From an uncultured Clostridia bacterium (GTDB taxonomy: Bacteria; Bacillota; Clostridia; Oscillospirales; Oscillospiraceae): a stretch of 42,186 bases of DNA. The first letter of the stretch is position 1, and every line of letters begins with the position of its first letter. This document shows positions 39,106 through 42,186 of this stretch, piece by piece. Location of the stretch: contig CALBGG010000149.1 of assembly GCA_937893605.1 (NCBI GenBank), positions 1 through 42,186 of the forward strand, in the 5' to 3' direction. The notes under the pieces were generated by a model. That model was not told where the DNA came from. It ran no database searches and saw only the letters and a program-made list of their open reading frames with translations. The position numbers and the translations under genes were made by a program.

Positions 39106-39307
39106 ATATTGGATTATACATATTGAGATCGGGTATCACGGCTGTGCCCATATCGGGCCACGGAGATGTAACAGCGCTCGTGAGCCCTATCATTGCAAAG
39201 GCTATGACCGCGAGCAGCGCAATGACGATGATCGCAATTATAAAGCCAGTGCGGATGTTCGCCTTCGCGCGGCGGATCTCCTCGTCCTCTTCACGTTTAT
39301 TCTTCAC
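39104..39307 (-). CDS. Small single-pass membrane protein
   Basis: This 67-residue protein has a highly charged N-terminus (MKNKREEDEEIRRAKANIR), one TM helix (~20-43, GFIIAIIVIALLAVIAFAMIGL) and a short Pro-containing tail. The GTG start at 39307 is supported by a GGAGG seven bases upstream on the minus strand. A promoter at 39335-39362 and a terminator overlapping its stop show it is a separate transcription unit. The family is not recognised and the function is unknown. Confidence 0.72.
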   Translation of the reverse strand: MKNKREEDEEIRRAKANIRTGFIIAIIVIALLAVIAFAMIGLTSAVTSPWPDMGTAVIPDLNMYNPI

Positions 39308-39334
39308 ACTTAAACCTCCGGTATTGATGATACC

Positions 39335-39362
39335 ATTCTACATCGGAGAATTTTTTTGTCAA
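39335..39362 (-). promoter_or_regulatory. Promoter of the small membrane-protein gene
   Basis: On the minus strand, -35 TTGACA (39362-39357) and -10 TAGAAT (39340-39335) have a 16-bp spacer. The start codon is 28 bp downstream. It stands back to back with the TetR promoter. Confidence 0.65.
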
Positions 39363-39379
39363 CAAACAGGCTGTTAACA

Positions 39380-39408
39380 TTGACAAAGCACGGCAGAGTG
39401 CGTATAAT
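39380..39408 (+). promoter_or_regulatory. Perfect-consensus promoter of the TetR-ABC operon
   Basis: TTGACA (39380-39385), 17 bp, then TATAAT (39403-39408): both hexamers match consensus exactly. Such a strong promoter would need repression, which fits the operator just downstream. Confidence 0.9.
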
Positions 39409-39418
39409 GAAAACATAC

Positions 39419-39442
39419 GTTGCACAACTGCTGTTGCGCAAC
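39419..39442. promoter_or_regulatory. Tandem palindromic operator for the TetR-family regulator
   Basis: Two 10-bp palindromes, GTTGCACAAC (39419-39428) and GTTGCGCAAC (39433-39442), are four bases apart and lie just after the -10 box over the predicted start site. The arrangement is typical of TetR autoregulation with two dimers bound side by side. Confidence 0.72.
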
Positions 39443-39455
39443 CGGAAAAGGAGTG

Positions 39456-40028
39456 ATGAATATACCCCCTAAGGTGAAATTTTCGCGCGAGGAGATCATT
39501 GACGCCGCGCTGGATATAGTGCGCGAGGGCGGAATGCAGGCGCTCACGGCGCGAAGCCTGGCTGCGCGCTTGGGATCGTCCGCAAAGCCGGTGTTCGGCC
39601 TTTTCGAGAATATGCAGGAGGTACAGAAAGAGGTCATGCTTGCCGCAGACGCCGAGTATCAGAAGTTTCTGTACACGGAGATGATGCGCGGCATATATAA
39701 GCCCTACAAGGCCAGCGGCATGGCGTACATAGCCTTTGCGCGAAAGGAAAAAGAGCTTTTTAAGATTTTGTTCATGCATGACAGAACCAAGGAAATTGCC
39801 GATATCAGGGATGAGAGTGTTGCAAATATTATTGCGCTTATTATGCGCAACACGGGACTGAGCGAGGAAAATGCGCGTTTGCTTCACCTTGAGATGTGGA
39901 TGTTCGTCCACGGTATCGCGACAATGATCGTCACAAACTATCTCGACTTGAAGGAGGATTACATAAGCCGTGCGCTGAGCGATGCATACGAAGGACTGAA
40001 AGCGCTCTGGCTGGATAAGATGAAATGA
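39456..40028 (+). CDS. TetR/AcrR-family transcriptional regulator
   Basis: This 190-residue protein has an N-terminal helix-turn-helix (FSREEIIDAALDIVREGGMQ, LTARSLAARLGSSAKPVFGLF). The C-terminal all-helical domain contains IAFARKEKELFKILFMHDRTK and WMFVHGIATMIVTNYL, as in WHG-type TetR proteins. I chose ATG 39456 behind AAAAGGAG. An earlier in-frame start would lie inside the operator. Its stop overlaps the ABC ATPase start by 4 bp, so it is the local repressor of the exporter. Confidence 0.92.
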   Translation: MNIPPKVKFSREEIIDAALDIVREGGMQALTARSLAARLGSSAKPVFGLFENMQEVQKEVMLAADAEYQKFLYTEMMRGIYKPYKASGMAYIAFARKEKELFKILFMHDRTKEIADIRDESVANIIALIMRNTGLSEENARLLHLEMWMFVHGIATMIVTNYLDLKEDYISRALSDAYEGLKALWLDKMK

Positions 40029-40753
40029 CAGATGCAATAAAAATAACGGGGCTTACTAAAAGATACAAGGATGTCACCGCTGTCGACGGACTTGACCTAT
40101 GCGTCCGGCAGGGCGAACTGTTCGCGCTTTTGGGCGTCAACGGAGCTGGAAAAACGACGACGATAAAAATGCTCTCGTGTCTGACCGCGCCCACATCGGG
40201 CGAGGCTTACCTCGGAGGAAAGAGCATCATTTCTCAGCCGAATGAGGTAAAACGCATCATCGGAGTATCGCCGCAGGAGACGGCGGTCGCGCCGAAGCTG
40301 ACGGTTAAGGAAAACCTTGAGTTCATGTGCGGCGTACACGGAATATCAAAGGAAAAAACGCACGAAAGGGTAAACGCGCTGTGCGAGGAGTTTGCGCTTC
40401 ATGAGGTCATGAGCCGCAAGGCCGCAAAGCTCTCCGGCGGCTGGCAGCGCAGGCTCAGCATAGCCATGTCGCTCACGGGAGAGCCGGAGATACTGTTTCT
40501 CGACGAGCCGACGCTGGGACTTGACGTCATTGCGCGCAGCGAGCTGTGGGACACCGTGCGTGCGCTCAAGGGCAAAAAGACGATCATACTCACAACGCAC
40601 TATATGGAGGAGGCAGAGGAGCTGTCCGACCGCATCGGCATCATGCGCGGCGGAAGGCTGCTGGCGCTCGGCACGGCGCAGGAGCTGAAGACCCTTTCCG
40701 GGAAGGACAAATTCGAGGACGCGTTCATCGCGATAGTAAAGGGGGAGAAGTAA
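40025..40753 (+). CDS. ABC-2 exporter ATP-binding protein
   Basis: This 242-residue ATPase has Walker A GVNGAGKT (37-44), Q-loop near VSPQET, signature LSGGWQRR (136-143, Trp in place of the usual Gln), Walker B ILFLDEP (156-162) and the switch His in LTTHYMEEAEEL. It belongs to the CcmA/DrrA-like drug, polymer or Na+ efflux class. ATGA overlaps the TetR stop, and its TAATG overlaps the permease start, giving one tightly coupled operon. Confidence 0.94.
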   Translation: MTDAIKITGLTKRYKDVTAVDGLDLCVRQGELFALLGVNGAGKTTTIKMLSCLTAPTSGEAYLGGKSIISQPNEVKRIIGVSPQETAVAPKLTVKENLEFMCGVHGISKEKTHERVNALCEEFALHEVMSRKAAKLSGGWQRRLSIAMSLTGEPEILFLDEPTLGLDVIARSELWDTVRALKGKKTIILTTHYMEEAEELSDRIGIMRGGRLLALGTAQELKTLSGKDKFEDAFIAIVKGEK

Positions 40754-41484
40754 TGAAAATGCTGACCTTTTCCTCACGCACGGCAAAGGAGATACTGCGC
40801 GACCCCGTTAATCTCGGCTTCGGGCTTGGTTTTCCGGTCGTTCTCATCCTGCTGCTGACGGCGATCCAGGCGAATGTGCCGGTTTCTATGTTCGAGATCG
40901 AAAGTCTCGCACCGGGCATGACGATATTCGGCCTGTCGTTCATGACGCTTTTCTCCGCGACGCTCATCGCAAAGGACCGCGAGAGCGCGCTTTTGCAGCG
41001 GCTTTACACGACGCCGCTCACGGCTGCGGACTTCATATTGGGCTATACGCTGCCGATACTGCCCATTGCGCTGGCTCAGGCCGTTGTGTGCTTCATAACC
41101 GCGTTTATACTCGGCATGGAGATCACGATAAACGTTCTGTGGGCGGTGTTGATCCTTATTCCGGCCGCGGTGTTTTTCATTGCTCTCGGCCTTTTGTGCG
41201 GAAGCGTGTTTAACGTAAAGCAGGTAGGCGGCATGTGCGGCGCGCTGCTGACAAACCTCACGGCCTGGCTCTCGGGCATATGGTTTGACCTTGACCTCGT
41301 GGGCGGCGCGTTTAAGAAAATAGCCGAGCTTCTGCCGTTCTGCCATGCAGTGAAGGTCGAGCAGGCGGTCTGCGCAGGTAATTTCGGCGATATATGGCCC
41401 GATCTTGCATGGGTCATTGCCTACGCCGCAGTTGCGTTAGTCTTCGCGGTCGTGCTGTTTTTGCGGCAGATGAAAAGACAATAG
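40753..41484 (+). CDS. ABC-2 type exporter permease
   Basis: This 243-residue protein has six hydrophobic segments (about 20-40, 55-75, 95-125, 135-160, 165-190 and 215-238). The typical start MKMLTFSSRTAKEILRDPVNLGFG and the loop AKDRESALLQRLYTTPLTAADFILGY are ABC2_membrane features. The start ATG 40753 shares a base with the ATPase stop. An upstream in-frame extension is out of keeping with the family. Substrate unknown; regulation by the TetR protein suggests a toxic small molecule. Confidence 0.9.
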   Translation: MKMLTFSSRTAKEILRDPVNLGFGLGFPVVLILLLTAIQANVPVSMFEIESLAPGMTIFGLSFMTLFSATLIAKDRESALLQRLYTTPLTAADFILGYTLPILPIALAQAVVCFITAFILGMEITINVLWAVLILIPAAVFFIALGLLCGSVFNVKQVGGMCGALLTNLTAWLSGIWFDLDLVGGAFKKIAELLPFCHAVKVEQAVCAGNFGDIWPDLAWVIAYAAVALVFAVVLFLRQMKRQ

Positions 41485-41565
41485 AAAGGCAGAAAATAGA
41501 AAAAGCAGATCCCTCGTGTGAACCGCTACCCGTCAAGAGGACAGTGAAAAAATATAAAGCTTTTC

Positions 41566-41599
41566 CGGCCAGCAGCCAAGCGTTGCTGGCCGCTTTTTT
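41566..41599 (+). terminator. Terminator of the TetR-ABC operon
   Basis: CGGCCAGCA (41566-41574) pairs with TGCTGGCCG (41584-41592), followed by CTTTTTT. It lies 82 bp after the permease stop. Nothing else was seen in 41485-41565, and the IS remnant starts at 41601, right after the T-run. Confidence 0.9.
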
Positions 41600-41741
41600 A
41601 GGGCTCTAAGTCAATAGTTGGGGTAGAGCCCGATAAGGTACAATAACTTGCGCAAATTGAAAAGAGCATAAAAGAAGACATAGCTTGAGGCTCTGGTAGA
41701 ATGAAGTTACCACACACCATTCTGAAAGGAGACAGCAAACT

Positions 41742-42143
41742 ATGTCCGAGAAAATTGTAGCGAAAATGCTCAAGGCGATCCACGCACAGGAGAGCAAAAA
41801 AGCGTCCCGCGAGAAGGCGAAGGCCGTCGTTGCCGAGCTGCGCGCCATGAAACTGAAGGAGGCTGCCAAGAAAGTCGAAGATGGCATCGAGGAGACACTG
41901 ACCTATTGTGACTTTCTCAGCGAGCACTAGACACGCATCCGCACCAACAACGTGATCGGACGGCTGAACCGTGAGATCCGCCGGCGCACCCGCGTGGTGG
42001 GGACGTTCCCTGACGGAAATTCCGCCCTGATGCTGGTCTGCGCCCGGCTCCGCCATGTGGCAGGTACCCAGTGGGGCTGAAAGAAATGCATGGACATGAA
42101 GCACTTGGAGGCGGCTCTGGATGACGCCTTCATTGCCGGCTGA
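41742..42143 (+). pseudogene. IS256-family transposase remnant (internal deletion, two nonsense codons)
   Basis: ATG 41742 after AAAGGAG opens MSEKIVA, which I recognise as the start of mutator/IS256-type transposases. It runs straight into KMLKAIHAQESKKASREKAK, which belongs near the C-terminal end, so most of the catalytic DDE core is missing. An in-frame TAG at 41928 follows SEH, where the family has Trp (TGG to TAG). The frame then continues TRIRTNNVIGRLNREIRRRT, VVGTFPDGNSALMLVCARLR. A second stop TGA lies at 42078 after TQWG. It finishes MKHLEAALDDAFIAG at TGA 42141. It cannot encode an active enzyme. Confidence 0.8.
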
Positions 42144-42157
42144 CTTCACTCAGCCGG
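42136..42157. terminator. Hairpin at the end of the transposase remnant
   Basis: CCGGCTGA (42136-42143) pairs with TCAGCCGG (42150-42157) around CTTCAC and includes the final stop codon. There is no T-tract in the visible sequence, so termination is uncertain. Confidence 0.5.
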
Positions 42158-42186
42158 AGCCTGCAAACAATTTTGCGCATAAATCT

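Larger units (their letters stand above)
41601..42186 (+). mobile_element. Internally deleted IS256-type element (continues past window end)
   Basis: The left end begins GGGCTCTA, with an inverted copy TAGAGCCC at 41624-41631. TGCGCAAATTG (41649-41659) near the left end is mirrored imperfectly by CAATTTTGCGCA (42168-42179) near the right edge, which suggests terminal inverted repeats. Inside are a Shine-Dalgarno, a transposase start and only the last ~130 codons of an IS256-family transposase. Size so far is ~590 bp against ~1.3-1.5 kb for an intact element. The outer right end lies beyond the window. Confidence 0.7.

Overview
The window looks like a chromosomal segment of a Gram-positive, anaerobic, gut-type Clostridia, most likely Oscillospiraceae/Ruminococcaceae. 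This is inferred from gene order and protein style, not from a database search. Supporting signs are lipobox lipoproteins, zinc-type S14, L36 and S4, rpsD placed between rpsK and rpoA, an EtfAB/FAD-dehydrogenase unit, and a D-alanylation-like operon. No tRNA, rRNA or CRISPR array was seen.

Layout. (1) 1-5651, + strand: the 3' part of secA, pgeF, an orphan family-5 solute-binding lipoprotein, cdd and a LysR-type DNA-binding domain with no effector domain. (2) 5676-21835, + strand: the merged S10-spc-alpha ribosomal supercluster. Its order is rpsJ-rplC-rplD-rplW-rplB-rpsS-rplV-rpsC-rplP-rpmC-rpsQ-rplN-rplX-rplE-rpsZ, a 350-nt spacer, rpsH-rplF-rplR-rpsE-rpmD-rplO-secY-adk-map-infA-rpmJ-rpsM-rpsK-rpsD-rpoA-rplQ. 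It starts at a consensus promoter whose -35 box lies in the loop of the preceding terminator. Structured RNA candidates lie before rpsJ, between rpsJ and rplC, between rpsZ and rpsH (with a promoter of its own), and between rpmJ and rpsM. (3) 21855-23041: greA, then a minus-strand pair of a small membrane protein and an XRE regulator.

(4) 23058-29518: a catabolic block. On the minus strand an MBL-fold hydrolase and an OFA-like MFS carrier precede a GlcD/LctD-type FAD dehydrogenase and EtfB-EtfA. An IclR regulator is divergent, with consensus promoters and a perfect 15-bp palindrome between the two directions. The simplest reading is uptake and electron-bifurcating/confurcating oxidation of a 2-hydroxy acid such as lactate. 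(5) 29637-30608: an orphan metal/cobalamin-type binding lipoprotein (minus).

(6) 30765-38826, + strand: a seven-gene envelope operon. It encodes a membrane-anchored Ig-like/transglutaminase protein, an adenylation enzyme, a carrier protein, an MBOAT acyltransferase, an SGNH-like protein with Cys in place of Ser, a lipoprotein and a Sel1-repeat protein. The middle four genes match the logic of DltA-C-B-D, so extracytoplasmic (amino)acylation of a surface polymer or protein is the likely role. (7) 38827-39105: a cluster of perfect palindromes. (8) 39104-41484: a small minus-strand membrane protein, then a TetR regulator with an ABC-2 exporter behind a consensus promoter and tandem palindromic operators. 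(9) 41601-42186: an internally deleted IS256-type element with two in-frame stops, running off the window end.

The strongest candidates for undescribed biology are the rpsZ-rpsH structured leader with its own promoter, the rpsJ leader containing a terminator and a competing helix, and the Ig/transglutaminase-plus-DltABCD-like operon.
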